Part shown: positions 43,456-51,391 of the stretch, in pieces
How positions within the stretch are numbered: the first letter of the stretch is position 1
Layout of the letters: every line of letters starts with the position of its first letter
DNA from: Acidimicrobiia bacterium
GTDB lineage: Bacteria > Actinomycetota > Acidimicrobiia > Spongiisociales > UBA5794
Reading direction: 5' to 3'
Length of the DNA: 64,000 nt
Assembly: GCA_026985095.1 (NCBI GenBank)
Contig: JALSQW010000023.1
Span: 156,861-220,860 of the forward strand
Made by a program: the position numbers and the translations under genes
Notes under the pieces: generated by a model
Seen by the model: only the letters and a program-made list of their open reading frames with translations
Told to the model about the DNA's origin: nothing
The model's database searches: none

Positions 43456-44080
43456 GCCGGGGGCCGGGGTCGCCGATCAGGAGGCCGTCACCAGGGCCTA
43501 CGACCGGACCGCCCGCTGGTACGACCTCTACGACGCTCCGATGGAGCTGCTCGGCACGCGCCGGCGGCGTCGACGCCTCCTGCGTCGGGCTCGGGGCCGG
43601 GTGCTCGAAGTCGGCGTTGGCACCGGCCGGAACGTGGAGCACTATCCCGCCGGCGTCGAGATCGTCGGCATCGACGTCTCTCCGGCGATGCTGGAGCGGG
43701 CGAGGCGCCGCGCCGCGGACCGGACCGGCGTCACGCTGATGCATGCCGACGTCCAGGACCTTCCGTTCGATGACGGAGCCTTCGACACCGCCGTGGCGAC
43801 CTGCGTCTTTTGTTCGGTCGCCGACCCGGTGCAGGGTCTGCGGGAGGTGGCGAGGGTCGTGCGCCCGGAGGGTCGGATCCTGCTCCTCGAGCACGTCCGG
43901 CCGCGGAACCCGCTCCTGGGCAGGCTCGCCGAGCTCCTGTCGCCCCTGACCCGACGCCTCTTCGGTTTCAACGTCGACCGACGGACGGAGGACAACATCG
44001 CCACCGCCGGACTCGAGATCGTCGACGTCCGCCGTAGTGGCGTGTGGAGAGAGATCGAGGCGCGGAGGCGACCATCATGA
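43442..44080 (+). CDS. Class I SAM-dependent methyltransferase
   Basis: A 212-residue methyltransferase: VLEVGVGTGRNVEHYPAG is motif I, GIDVSPAMLERAR the SAM ribose-binding acid, DVQDLPFDDGAFDTAVATCV motifs II/III, and GRILLLEHVRPRNPLLGR the family's C-terminal part, similar to phospholipid or small-molecule methyltransferases. Two starts are possible (43412, 43442); both lie inside the YHS gene in another frame, so the copper promoter may drive it. The stop overlaps the ABC ATPase start (ATGA). Substrate unknown. Confidence 0.85.
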   Translation: MEATEPGAGVADQEAVTRAYDRTARWYDLYDAPMELLGTRRRRRRLLRRARGRVLEVGVGTGRNVEHYPAGVEIVGIDVSPAMLERARRRAADRTGVTLMHADVQDLPFDDGAFDTAVATCVFCSVADPVQGLREVARVVRPEGRILLLEHVRPRNPLLGRLAELLSPLTRRLFGFNVDRRTEDNIATAGLEIVDVRRSGVWREIEARRRPS

Positions 44081-45102
44081 TCACGCCGGCCGGCACGGCC
44101 GAAGGAGGTCCATGCTCCATTGTGGACGCCCCGACGCTCGTGGCGCGTCACGTCGCCAAGGCGTACCGTCGCGGCCCCCTCTGGCGGCGCACCCGACTCC
44201 GGGTGCTGATCGACGCGTCTATCGAGCTTCACTCCGGCGAGATCGTCGGTCTCGTGGGCGAGAACGGCTCGGGGAAGTCGACGTTCATGAAGATCCTCGT
44301 CGGGAGCTTGGAGCGCGATGGGGGCACGGTGGAGCGGATCGGGCGGATCGGGTACTGCCCCCAGGAGCCGGTCCTCTACGAGCGGCTCACCTGCGACGAG
44401 CACCTCGAGCTGTTCGGCGACGCCTACGGGATGGGCCAGATCGCCATGGAGCGATCCCATGCCGAGCTCTACGCGGTCCTCGACTTCGCCCGGTACAGCG
44501 CCACCAGGGTCGAGGCGCTCTCCGGGGGCACCCGCGCCAAGCTGAACCTGGCCCTCGCCCTCCTGCCCGATCCGCAGGTCCTCCTACTCGACGAGCCCTA
44601 CGCCGGGTTCGATTGGGATACCTACCTCCGGTTCTGGGACCTGACGTCCCGCCGCCGTGCCGAGGGGCGCTCGGTACTCATCATCAGCCATTTCATGGCC
44701 GACGAGGAACGGTTCGACCGGATCGTCGTTCGACACGATGGGCTCGCTGGTGCTGGCGTCGGGATGGCTCGTCGGCCTCGGAGTCGCCGCGGCGTTCACA
44801 TTCCGGCGGATCACCTCGCCGCAGCGGGCATAGGACCTCCCGCCCGACCTGGAACTCGTCGCGCGCGGGGGCGCAGTCGCCGGGCATCGAGGCGCGTCGA
44901 CGCCGAAGGGCGTCAGCCGCCCTCGCCACGCAGGGGGATCATCCGCTCGGCGAGGATCGTGCCGTCGACGCCGACGACCTCGATCGTCACCGGTCCGTCG
45001 TGGTTCGGGATCTCGGTGGCCACGAACCCCTTGCCGGATCCCGGGAGGCGGAAGGGAACCACGTCGACGGACCGGCCGTCGGCAAGCCGCACCACCACGT
45101 GA
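44077..45102 (+). CDS. ABC exporter ATPase with a disrupted 3' end
   Basis: Residues 20-220 are a CcmA-type ATPase: Walker A GENGSGKST, signature LSGGTRAKL, Walker B LLLDEPYAGFDWD, switch ISHFMADE. Homology stops at FDRIVVRHDG (about 44738); afterwards the frame runs on for 120 residues of Arg/Pro-rich sequence antisense to the next gene, so the true gene has lost its normal end. In another frame the DNA continues directly as the tail of a permease. The deletion probably removed the rest of the ATPase and most of the permease. Activity is doubtful. Confidence 0.7.
   Translation: MITPAGTAEGGPCSIVDAPTLVARHVAKAYRRGPLWRRTRLRVLIDASIELHSGEIVGLVGENGSGKSTFMKILVGSLERDGGTVERIGRIGYCPQEPVLYERLTCDEHLELFGDAYGMGQIAMERSHAELYAVLDFARYSATRVEALSGGTRAKLNLALALLPDPQVLLLDEPYAGFDWDTYLRFWDLTSRRRAEGRSVLIISHFMADEERFDRIVVRHDGLAGAGVGMARRPRSRRGVHIPADHLAAAGIGPPARPGTRRARGRSRRASRRVDAEGRQPPSPRRGIIRSARIVPSTPTTSIVTGPSWFGISVATNPLPDPGRRKGTTSTDRPSASRTTT
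44738..44833 (+). pseudogene. Tail fragment of an ABC-2 permease
   Basis: A 31-codon stretch translating as one hydrophobic helix plus a basic end, SLVLASGWLVGLGVAAAF then TFRRI, like the last helix of an ABC-2 permease. It follows the point where the ATPase homology ends, in a different frame, and is too short to be a transporter. It supports a deletion between ATPase and permease genes. Confidence 0.5.
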
Positions 45103-46502
45103 TCGACCAGCTCGGAGATCAGGTCGACGAAGAGGACCACCCCTCCCGGGGTGACGTACGCCACCTCGGCCGCCACGAGGACTTCACCGTCTTCTGGCCT
45201 GTCGTCCGGCCAGGTGACGCAACCCGAGGGTCCGAACCCGTTGCCGTCGCTACGCGACCGGGGCCCGAACGCATGGCAGACCTTCCACGATCCCGTCCCG
45301 GGGTTCTCGGCCTCTCCGACGACGAGCTGCCACGTCTCGCCGGAGAACGCCGTGACGTTCGGCGACGTCGGAAGCTCGGGTGGTGGGATCGGTCTGATCC
45401 CTTCGGCGAGGGCGGCGGCGAACGCCGGAACGTCGCTGCCGGCGGTGCCTCCGATGCGGGCGACGAGCCCGGGGGCGGGTGCCCACAGCACCGACACGGA
45501 CTCCCCCTCCCGGCAGCGGATCGACTCGCCGGCGGGAGTCGCCGCGACGCACCCCGGTGCGCCGACCACGACACCCGGATCCCGCCACACCTCGAGATCG
45601 TACGGGCGGCCCTCCACCGACCATTCCGCGTGCCAGGAGGCCGGTCGCACGACCGTGGCGACCACCGGACCTTGGTGGACGACGTCGAAGGTGCCGGCGC
45701 CGTCGAGGGTGACCGCACCGGTCGCCGGATCGGCCCGCATGGCGGCGATGAGCCCGAACAGCTCGTCCTCATCGATCCCGGCTGCCTCGATCATCACCGG
45801 TAGCTCGTCGACGACCCCGGCCGCCTCGATCCACACGGGGGCATCGCCCCCCACCCCGCCGGGCCGGACCACGAAGCCGTCTCGGATGTGCAGGCTCGGA
45901 TCGGGCCACGGTTCGACCGCGCCGCGCGGTCCCCCCTCCGCGGCGGACCGTTCCACCCAGACCTGGACCGTCGCCTCGATCCGCTCGCCGTCGGTGGCCT
46001 GGGACCTCCGGACCAGGATCAGGGAGGGCGGACGGAAGCACGCCTCGGACCGTACGACGATCCAGGATCGATCCGGCGCCGGGACAGATGCCGGGAGGGA
46101 GAACCGGAGGTCGGACGGGGCGTCGGGTGACGACGGGTCGACGGTCCTGTCGCCTCCCTCCTCGAGCGGCGGGCATCGCCAGGGAGCGTCGGCGGGGGCC
46201 TCGGTCCGGGGGATCGGCGGCGGCCAGACGAGCGGGTCGTCCGCGGACGCCGGCGGGCCGGTCGGTGACGAGGCGGGTCCCGGACCGTTCGCCGGCGGCG
46301 CCATTCGGGCCATGACGAGGGGGACCGCGACCAGCAGCGTCGCTACGAACGCCAGGCCGGCGACCCGGCCCGGCGACCCCGACCACCGGGGTGGACGGTC
46401 CGACCGCCTCGAAGGAACGAGCGGCCGGTCGTAGGTCACGTCCTCGAAGCCTCTGCGCACCAGGACGATCACGTCGTCGAAGCCTTCGGGTAGCTCGGTC
46501 AT
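44913..46502 (-). CDS. Membrane-anchored extracytoplasmic protein, putative ECF sigma partner
   Basis: A 529-residue protein: about 45 cytoplasmic residues, one membrane helix (VAGLAFVATLLVAVPLVMA), a Pro/Ser linker, and a large extracytoplasmic region with Trp and Cys residues. It overlaps the end of the sigma-factor gene by 4 bp (ATGA), the position of an anti-sigma factor, but no zinc-binding HxxxCxxC motif is present in the short N-terminus. Function unknown. Confidence 0.7.
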   Translation of the reverse strand: MTELPEGFDDVIVLVRRGFEDVTYDRPLVPSRRSDRPPRWSGSPGRVAGLAFVATLLVAVPLVMARMAPPANGPGPASSPTGPPASADDPLVWPPPIPRTEAPADAPWRCPPLEEGGDRTVDPSSPDAPSDLRFSLPASVPAPDRSWIVVRSEACFRPPSLILVRRSQATDGERIEATVQVWVERSAAEGGPRGAVEPWPDPSLHIRDGFVVRPGGVGGDAPVWIEAAGVVDELPVMIEAAGIDEDELFGLIAAMRADPATGAVTLDGAGTFDVVHQGPVVATVVRPASWHAEWSVEGRPYDLEVWRDPGVVVGAPGCVAATPAGESIRCREGESVSVLWAPAPGLVARIGGTAGSDVPAFAAALAEGIRPIPPPELPTSPNVTAFSGETWQLVVGEAENPGTGSWKVCHAFGPRSRSDGNGFGPSGCVTWPDDRPEDGEVLVAAEVAYVTPGGVVLFVDLISELVDHVVVRLADGRSVDVVPFRLPGSGKGFVATEIPNHDGPVTIEVVGVDGTILAERMIPLRGEGG

Positions 46503-46975
46503 GTCGGTTCCTCCTGTACGGGATCGAGGGCGCCACGGAGGGTGCCGAGCGCCCGGTGGAGATGGACGGCGACCGTGGATGGCGCGATGCCGAGCACGTC
46601 GGCAGCCGCCGCGGTGTCGAGGTCCGCCAGGATCCGCAGGGCGACGACCTGGCGTTGGCGACGGGGGAGGCGCTGGAGGGCCTCCATCACGGCCGGGTCG
46701 AACGGGAGCTCCGAGGCCTGGGCGCGCTCGGGCCGCCTCGGGAGCCGCGCCAGCCGGCGGAGCCGTCGCCGTTCGTCACGGTGCAGGTTGAGCGCGGTCC
46801 GCATCACCCATGCCGCCCGGGCGGGATGCCGCGACACCGTCGACCATCGCTCCCAGGCCCTGGTGTAGGCCTCGGCGAGCAGGTCTGCGGCCTCCTCGTG
46901 ATCCCTCGTCACCGCGACCAGGGCACGGAAGCACCCGTCCCGAGTGGCGCGGTAGAACTCGTCGAATCCGCTCAT
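46499..46975 (-). CDS. ECF-type RNA polymerase sigma factor
   Basis: A 158-residue sigma-70 family member with only regions 2 and 4. Region 2 is FDEFYRATRDGCFRALVAVT to WERWSTVSRHPARAAWVMRTALNLHRD; region 4 has RLPRRQRQVVALRILADLD and the HTH TAAAADVLGIAPSTVAVHLHRA. Similar to the SigE/SigM-like group with actinobacterial partner genes. It starts at the ATG 46975, and the longer frame in the track is unsupported. Confidence 0.88.
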   Translation of the reverse strand: MSGFDEFYRATRDGCFRALVAVTRDHEEAADLLAEAYTRAWERWSTVSRHPARAAWVMRTALNLHRDERRRLRRLARLPRRPERAQASELPFDPAVMEALQRLPRRQRQVVALRILADLDTAAAADVLGIAPSTVAVHLHRALGTLRGALDPVQEEPT

Positions 46976-47084
46976 GGTCCTCGTCCATCCAACGAACGGG
47001 CGTCTCGGCCCGTTTACCGGGCGGGCCGATCGTGCATCGTCGTGGCCCGGCGTGCATCGCGATCGACGTCGATCGTCGCGGGCC

Positions 47085-47969
47085 TCAGCGGCGGATGGCG
47101 TCGGGCGTCGGAGGTTGCGGCTCCAAGGCTCTGACCGGGTCGTCGGCTGGTGAGACATCGGCCCTCCGTCGCCTGGCGATGACGGTGAAGGCCGCGACCA
47201 CGGCGACGGCACCGACGAGGAACGTGATCAGCGGAGCGGGTGACGACCGCCCATTCGTCGGCGTGCGAATCGGGGTCGCCGGCGTGGGGTCGGCCTGGGC
47301 GCCGGTGAAGGAGCCGGTGGACCAGGTCGCCGGCGGTGGTGGCGCCGGCCGCGGTGGGCCTTCGGTACGGGGTTGAGCGGGACCGGGATCGGGGAAGGTG
47401 CGTAGCGCCGGGTCGGCTCGCAGCTCCCCGGCCGTGTAGGTGCCGGACGGCCCCGAGACGATCGCGTCGTCGGGGAGGTGGGCGATCGCCGGTTCCGTCT
47501 GCGGCCACTCGCGCCGGAGAGGGACGGCGGGATCGACCGAGACGTGGATGGTGCCGCCGACGAGATCCCCGACGCCGTGGGTGCAGGGGTCGTTGCAGTA
47601 GACGATCGGGTACTGAGCCGGCGCGAGGTCGTCGGGCAGCGTGAAGGTGATCGCGGCCCGCGCCCGACCCGGCGAGAAGGGCGTGATGACGAGTTCGCCC
47701 AGGGGGAGGTCGGTCTGGCGGATGGAGGGCCACCCGTCGACCGTCGAGGCGCCTCGGTCGGCGCTCGCATCGAGGCGGAGGTAGGCGAAGAAGCGGACGG
47801 CGGGATCGAGCTCGCCCGCGGTACCGAAGTAGCCGACCATCTCGACAGAGTCGCCGGGCTCGTAGCGATCTCGGGTGGGCGCGATCCAGCTCCCGCCGGC
47901 GACCACCGCGGACGCCACGATCGCGGTGACGGCGATCGCTGCCACGCCGACCACGAGGATGCGTCGCAT
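47085..47969 (-). CDS. Secreted protein with C-terminal membrane anchor, unknown
   Basis: A 294-residue protein with an N-terminal signal helix (VVGVAAIAVTAIVASAVVAG), a beta-rich domain (RDRYEPGDSVEMVGYFG, VRFFAYLRLDA, YCNDPCTHGVGD), a Pro-rich linker and one C-terminal membrane helix followed by RRRR. The plan resembles cell-surface immunoglobulin-like or CopC/YcnI-type proteins, but no copper-ligand motif is evident. Start at ATG 47969. Function unknown. Confidence 0.65.
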   Translation of the reverse strand: MRRILVVGVAAIAVTAIVASAVVAGGSWIAPTRDRYEPGDSVEMVGYFGTAGELDPAVRFFAYLRLDASADRGASTVDGWPSIRQTDLPLGELVITPFSPGRARAAITFTLPDDLAPAQYPIVYCNDPCTHGVGDLVGGTIHVSVDPAVPLRREWPQTEPAIAHLPDDAIVSGPSGTYTAGELRADPALRTFPDPGPAQPRTEGPPRPAPPPPATWSTGSFTGAQADPTPATPIRTPTNGRSSPAPLITFLVGAVAVVAAFTVIARRRRADVSPADDPVRALEPQPPTPDAIRR

Positions 47970-48039
47970 GTCACCATCTTGCCACGGTTCCCGGCCCGCT
48001 GTGGGTGAGCCGGGTCGGGAAACTCCTACCCTTGTCGTC

Positions 48040-48996
48040 ATGGAGATCCACGACGACGTCGTTGCCGCCATCGGCAACACGCCACTGGTGCGCCTCGGGC
48101 GTGTCCATCCGCCCGGCAACCTGGTGGCGAAGCTCGAGTACCTGAACCCGGGCGGGTCGTCCAAGGACCGCATCGCCCTGGCGATGATCGAACGGGCCGA
48201 GAAGCTCGGCCTGCTCCAACCCGGTGGCACGATCGTCGAGCCGACCTCGGGCAACACCGGGGTGGGCCTGGCCATGGTGGCGGCGCTCAAGGGCTATCGG
48301 CTGGTCGCGGTCATGGCCGACAAGCAGTCGAAGGAGAAGCAGGATCTCCTTCGGGCCTACGGTGCCGACGTGGTGGTCTGCCCCACCGACGTCGCTCCCG
48401 AAGATCCCCGCTCGTACTACTCGGTGGCCGACCGGTTGACCGCCGAGATCCCCGGCGCCTACCGGCCCGACCAGTACTCGAACCCGGCGAATCCTCGAGC
48501 CCAGTACGAGACGACGGGACCCGAGATCTGGCGACAGACCGACGGACAGGTCGGGATCTTCGCCGCCGGGGTCGGGACCGGTGGCACGATCACGGGGGTC
48601 GGGCGGTACCTCAAGGAACGGAACCCGGGGGTGATGGTGGTCGGCGTCGACCCGGAGGGCTCCATCTACACCGCCGCCTCCGAGGACGAGGTGACGACCT
48701 ACTTCACCGAGGGCGTCGGAGAGGACTTCTGGCCGGACACCTTCGATCCGTCGATCGTTGACCGCTACGAGATGGTGACCGACGCCGAGGCGTTCGCCAT
48801 GACCCGCCGTCTCGTCCGGGAGGAGGGGCTTCTCGTCGGCGGATCGGGGGGCATGGCGGTCGAAGGGGCCCTTCGGGTCGCTCGGGAGTTCCCCGACGAC
48901 CTGGTGGTGGTCGTCGTCCCCGACTCGGGCCGCAATTACCTGGGGAAGATCTTCGATGACGACTGGATGCGCGACCACGGGTTCCCCGTGGACTGA
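48040..48996 (+). CDS. Cystathionine beta-synthase-type PLP enzyme without Bateman domain
   Basis: A 318-residue fold-type II PLP enzyme. NPGGSSKDRIALAMIE holds the Schiff-base Lys, EPTSGNTGVGLAM binds substrate carboxylate, and GVGTGGTITGVGRYLKE binds the cofactor phosphate. The segment KQSKEKQDLLRAYGADVVVC to DQYSNPANPRA is of the actinobacterial Cbs type, but the usual C-terminal pair of CBS domains (about 130 residues) is missing. It could be cystathionine beta-synthase or cysteine synthase; a cystathionine gamma-lyase/synthase gene nearby favours transsulfuration. TACCCT is 7 nt before the ATG. Confidence 0.85.
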   Translation: MEIHDDVVAAIGNTPLVRLGRVHPPGNLVAKLEYLNPGGSSKDRIALAMIERAEKLGLLQPGGTIVEPTSGNTGVGLAMVAALKGYRLVAVMADKQSKEKQDLLRAYGADVVVCPTDVAPEDPRSYYSVADRLTAEIPGAYRPDQYSNPANPRAQYETTGPEIWRQTDGQVGIFAAGVGTGGTITGVGRYLKERNPGVMVVGVDPEGSIYTAASEDEVTTYFTEGVGEDFWPDTFDPSIVDRYEMVTDAEAFAMTRRLVREEGLLVGGSGGMAVEGALRVAREFPDDLVVVVVPDSGRNYLGKIFDDDWMRDHGFPVD

Positions 48997-49032
48997 GTCC
49001 CCGAGGAACCCGCCACCCTCGTCATCGGTGGG

Positions 49033-49422
49033 CTATCGGAACGTATCGGCCGCCTCGACCTCCGCCGCGAACCCGTCGAGTTCCCCGAGGGTGGGTTCGC
49101 TGGTCCACACCTGGACCCCTCCGAGGAGCTCCGCGTACCGTTCCTCTTGGCCCGGCCGGATGACCGCCCGGATGGGGACGTCGTCGGCGAGGACGTTCTG
49201 GTAGCGCTTCAGGATCGCCCGATGCATCGGCCGGTCCAGATCGAGCTGGAAGATGACCCCGTGGGCCTGTTCGACCATCTCGCAGCGGTCCTTCAGGATC
49301 GGGCAGAGCTGCCGCTCGTGGGGTCCGTGACAGACCAGCACCGGGTGACCCGACCGCTGGAGGAACTCGACGTCCACGGCGGCGTCTCCCGGGGTGACAT
49401 CGAGGATGACTCCCTCGGCCAT
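49033..49422 (-). CDS. Unknown 129-residue protein, possibly copper-regulated
   Basis: A soluble alpha/beta protein with a Cys/His-rich centre (VLVCHGPHERQLCPILKDRC) and no recognised family. Three Cys and two His in 25 residues could bind metal. It is transcribed away from a CsoR-like operator at 49514-49532, shared with the divergent gene at 49561, which suggests a role in copper or thiol stress (inference). Confidence 0.6.
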   Translation of the reverse strand: MAEGVILDVTPGDAAVDVEFLQRSGHPVLVCHGPHERQLCPILKDRCEMVEQAHGVIFQLDLDRPMHRAILKRYQNVLADDVPIRAVIRPGQEERYAELLGGVQVWTSEPTLGELDGFAAEVEAADTFR

Positions 49423-49513
49423 GGTCCACCTCCTTCCTCATCCAGTGTGGCCTCCGGCGGACACCGGGAGGAAGGGCACTTGGACCCTATGGGCCCCGCC
49501 CGTCCCCTCCGTG

Positions 49514-49532
49514 ACCCCACCGGGGGTGGGGT
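49514..49532. promoter_or_regulatory. CsoR-like operator between two divergent genes
   Basis: ACCCCACC-GGG-GGTGGGGT is a perfect 8-3-8 inverted repeat, same core as the operators at 25282 and 43100. It sits about 17 bp upstream of TAGGCT (49549-49554), the -10 box 6 nt before the ATG at 49561, i.e. in the -35 area. Confidence 0.75.
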
Positions 49533-49560
49533 ATGGGCATCCGTGCGGTAGGCTCGAGGT

Positions 49561-50130
49561 ATGCACCTCCGCCGCATGCCTCGGATGCTCCTCTTCCTCT
49601 TGGCGTATCTCGCATGGCGCGCGTTCGGCGACGAACCGGTCCTCCTGCTCGGTGCCGTCACCGTGGGGGTCGTCGGGTTCGTGGCCTACCGCTGGTGGAC
49701 CGACCGGGAGGCCGAGCGGCAACGGACACGCCGCGACGAAGCGGTCCGCGAGCGCCTCGCCGGAGCTGCCGAGATGCGCTTCCCCGCCGTCGCGGATCGG
49801 ATCTTGGCCCTGGAAGATCGAGTCACCCTGGCCGATTCGCCACAGGTCGGCGACCACTTCCGCCGGGCGACGGGCGCGTTCATGGCCGCGGACGAGGCCA
49901 TGGCGACCGCCGCGACCACCGACGGGTACACCGCGGTGCTCGATCGTCTCGACGATGCGGCCTGGGAGCTCGACGCCGTCGAAGCGCTCCTCGCGGGGCG
50001 ACCGGTCCCGGAGCGATCCGAACCGGCCCCTGCGGCTGCTTCGACCCCCCGCATCGATATCCCGCGGGCGACCCTGCAACGTTGGGTCTCGACCGACCGC
50101 GGCCACCACCGGCGGCATCGTTCCTGCTGA
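49561..50130 (+). CDS. Unknown two-helix membrane protein, possibly copper-regulated
   Basis: A 189-residue protein with two N-terminal membrane helices (LLFLLAYLAWRAF, LLLGAVTVGVVGFVAYRWW) and a cytoplasmic helical region with heptad-like Ala/Leu/Asp pattern to residue 145, then a His/Arg-rich tail (RGHHRRHRSC). Not recognised. It starts at a leaderless-type ATG downstream of a CsoR-like operator. Confidence 0.6.
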   Translation: MHLRRMPRMLLFLLAYLAWRAFGDEPVLLLGAVTVGVVGFVAYRWWTDREAERQRTRRDEAVRERLAGAAEMRFPAVADRILALEDRVTLADSPQVGDHFRRATGAFMAADEAMATAATTDGYTAVLDRLDDAAWELDAVEALLAGRPVPERSEPAPAAASTPRIDIPRATLQRWVSTDRGHHRRHRSC

Positions 50131-50176
50131 ACGGCCGCGTCGTCGCTGCGATACGGTTCGACGAGCAGCGGTCCGA

Positions 50177-51328
50177 TCAGGCCTTCTCGAGTGCCTGGGC
50201 CAGGTCCTCGATCAGGTCCTCGGCGTCCTCGAGGCCGACCGACAGGCGGACGAGGCCGTCGGTGATCCCCACCCTGGCCCGTTCGGCCTCGTCGACGTCG
50301 GCGTGGGTCATCGTCACCGGATGGGTCACCAGCGATTCGACCGAGCCGAGGTTCTCGGCCAGGGTCCAGAGGCGAACCGCGTCCATGATCCGGATCCCGG
50401 CCTCCCTGCCCCCGTCGACCTCGAACCACAGCATCGCCCCGAATCCGGCCGCCTGACGCTGGGCGAGGTCGTGCTGGGGGAACGACGCCAAACCCGGGTA
50501 CCGGACCGTCGTCACCTTCGGGTGGCCCTCGAGGAACCGGGCCACCTGCATGGCATTGTCCGACTGGCGGTCCATGCGCTCCGACAGCGTCTTGACGCCT
50601 TGGAGGGTGAGCCACGCCACCTGCGGTGACATGATCGACCCGGTGGCGTTCTGGACGAAGGCGACCCGTTCGTGCAGCTCCCCGGTGGCGGACACGACCG
50701 ATCCGCCCACGGTGGCGTTGTGACCGTCCATGTACTTGGTGGTCGAGTGGATCGCCATGTCGGCACCGAGGTCGAGGGGTCGCTGGTAGTACGGCGTGAG
50801 GAAGGTGTTGTCGACGGCATGGGGGATTCCGTGGGCCCTCGCCACTGCCGAGATGGCGGCGATGTCGGTGTACTTGAGGGTCGGGTTGGCGGGCGTCTCG
50901 GTGAGGATCAACGCCGTGTTCGGCCGGATCGCGGCCTCGACGGCGGCGGCATCGGAGGTGTCCACGAACGTGAAGTCGACACCGAAGCGGGTGAAGACCT
51001 TCGTCGCCAGACGGTACGTGCCGCCGTACGCGACATCCGAGACGATCGCATGGCTGCCGGCGTCGAGGAACGCCATGAACACGGCGTTGATGGCCGACAT
51101 GCCGGTCCCGAACGCGGCCGCGTCGGCACCGCCCTCCAGGAGGGCGATCTTGTTCTCCCAGACTCGGACCGTCGGGTTGGCCGTCCGCGAGTACGAGTAG
51201 CCCGTCTCCATGTACCCGGCGACCGACGGCTGGACGAACGTCGTCGACTGGTGGATCGGCGTCAGGATCGCCCCGGTGGTCGGATCGGGCTCCACGGCGC
51301 CGTGGATCTGCTTGGTTCGGAAACGCAT
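50177..51328 (-). CDS. metB: Cystathionine gamma-synthase / gamma-lyase
   Basis: A 383-residue fold-type I PLP enzyme of the transsulfuration family. YSYSRTANPTVRVWENKIAL is the substrate loop, AVDNTFLTPYYQRPLDLGAD the cofactor Asp region, IHSTTKYMDGHNATVGG holds the Schiff-base Lys, and NLGSVESLVTHPVTMTHAD the C-terminal binding part. Synthase and lyase activities cannot be told apart by eye. It is transcribed towards the CBS-type gene cluster and likely works with it to connect cysteine and homocysteine. Confidence 0.92.
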   Translation of the reverse strand: MRFRTKQIHGAVEPDPTTGAILTPIHQSTTFVQPSVAGYMETGYSYSRTANPTVRVWENKIALLEGGADAAAFGTGMSAINAVFMAFLDAGSHAIVSDVAYGGTYRLATKVFTRFGVDFTFVDTSDAAAVEAAIRPNTALILTETPANPTLKYTDIAAISAVARAHGIPHAVDNTFLTPYYQRPLDLGADMAIHSTTKYMDGHNATVGGSVVSATGELHERVAFVQNATGSIMSPQVAWLTLQGVKTLSERMDRQSDNAMQVARFLEGHPKVTTVRYPGLASFPQHDLAQRQAAGFGAMLWFEVDGGREAGIRIMDAVRLWTLAENLGSVESLVTHPVTMTHADVDEAERARVGITDGLVRLSVGLEDAEDLIEDLAQALEKA

Positions 51329-51391
51329 CGGGACCTCTCGGTGGCTGTCGGCCTCACGATACCGAGGGTTCCGACGTCAGGAACACGACGG

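Noticed and set aside
51329-51391. SAM riboswitch before metB
   Set aside because: The spacer is only 63 bp and shows no matching structure.
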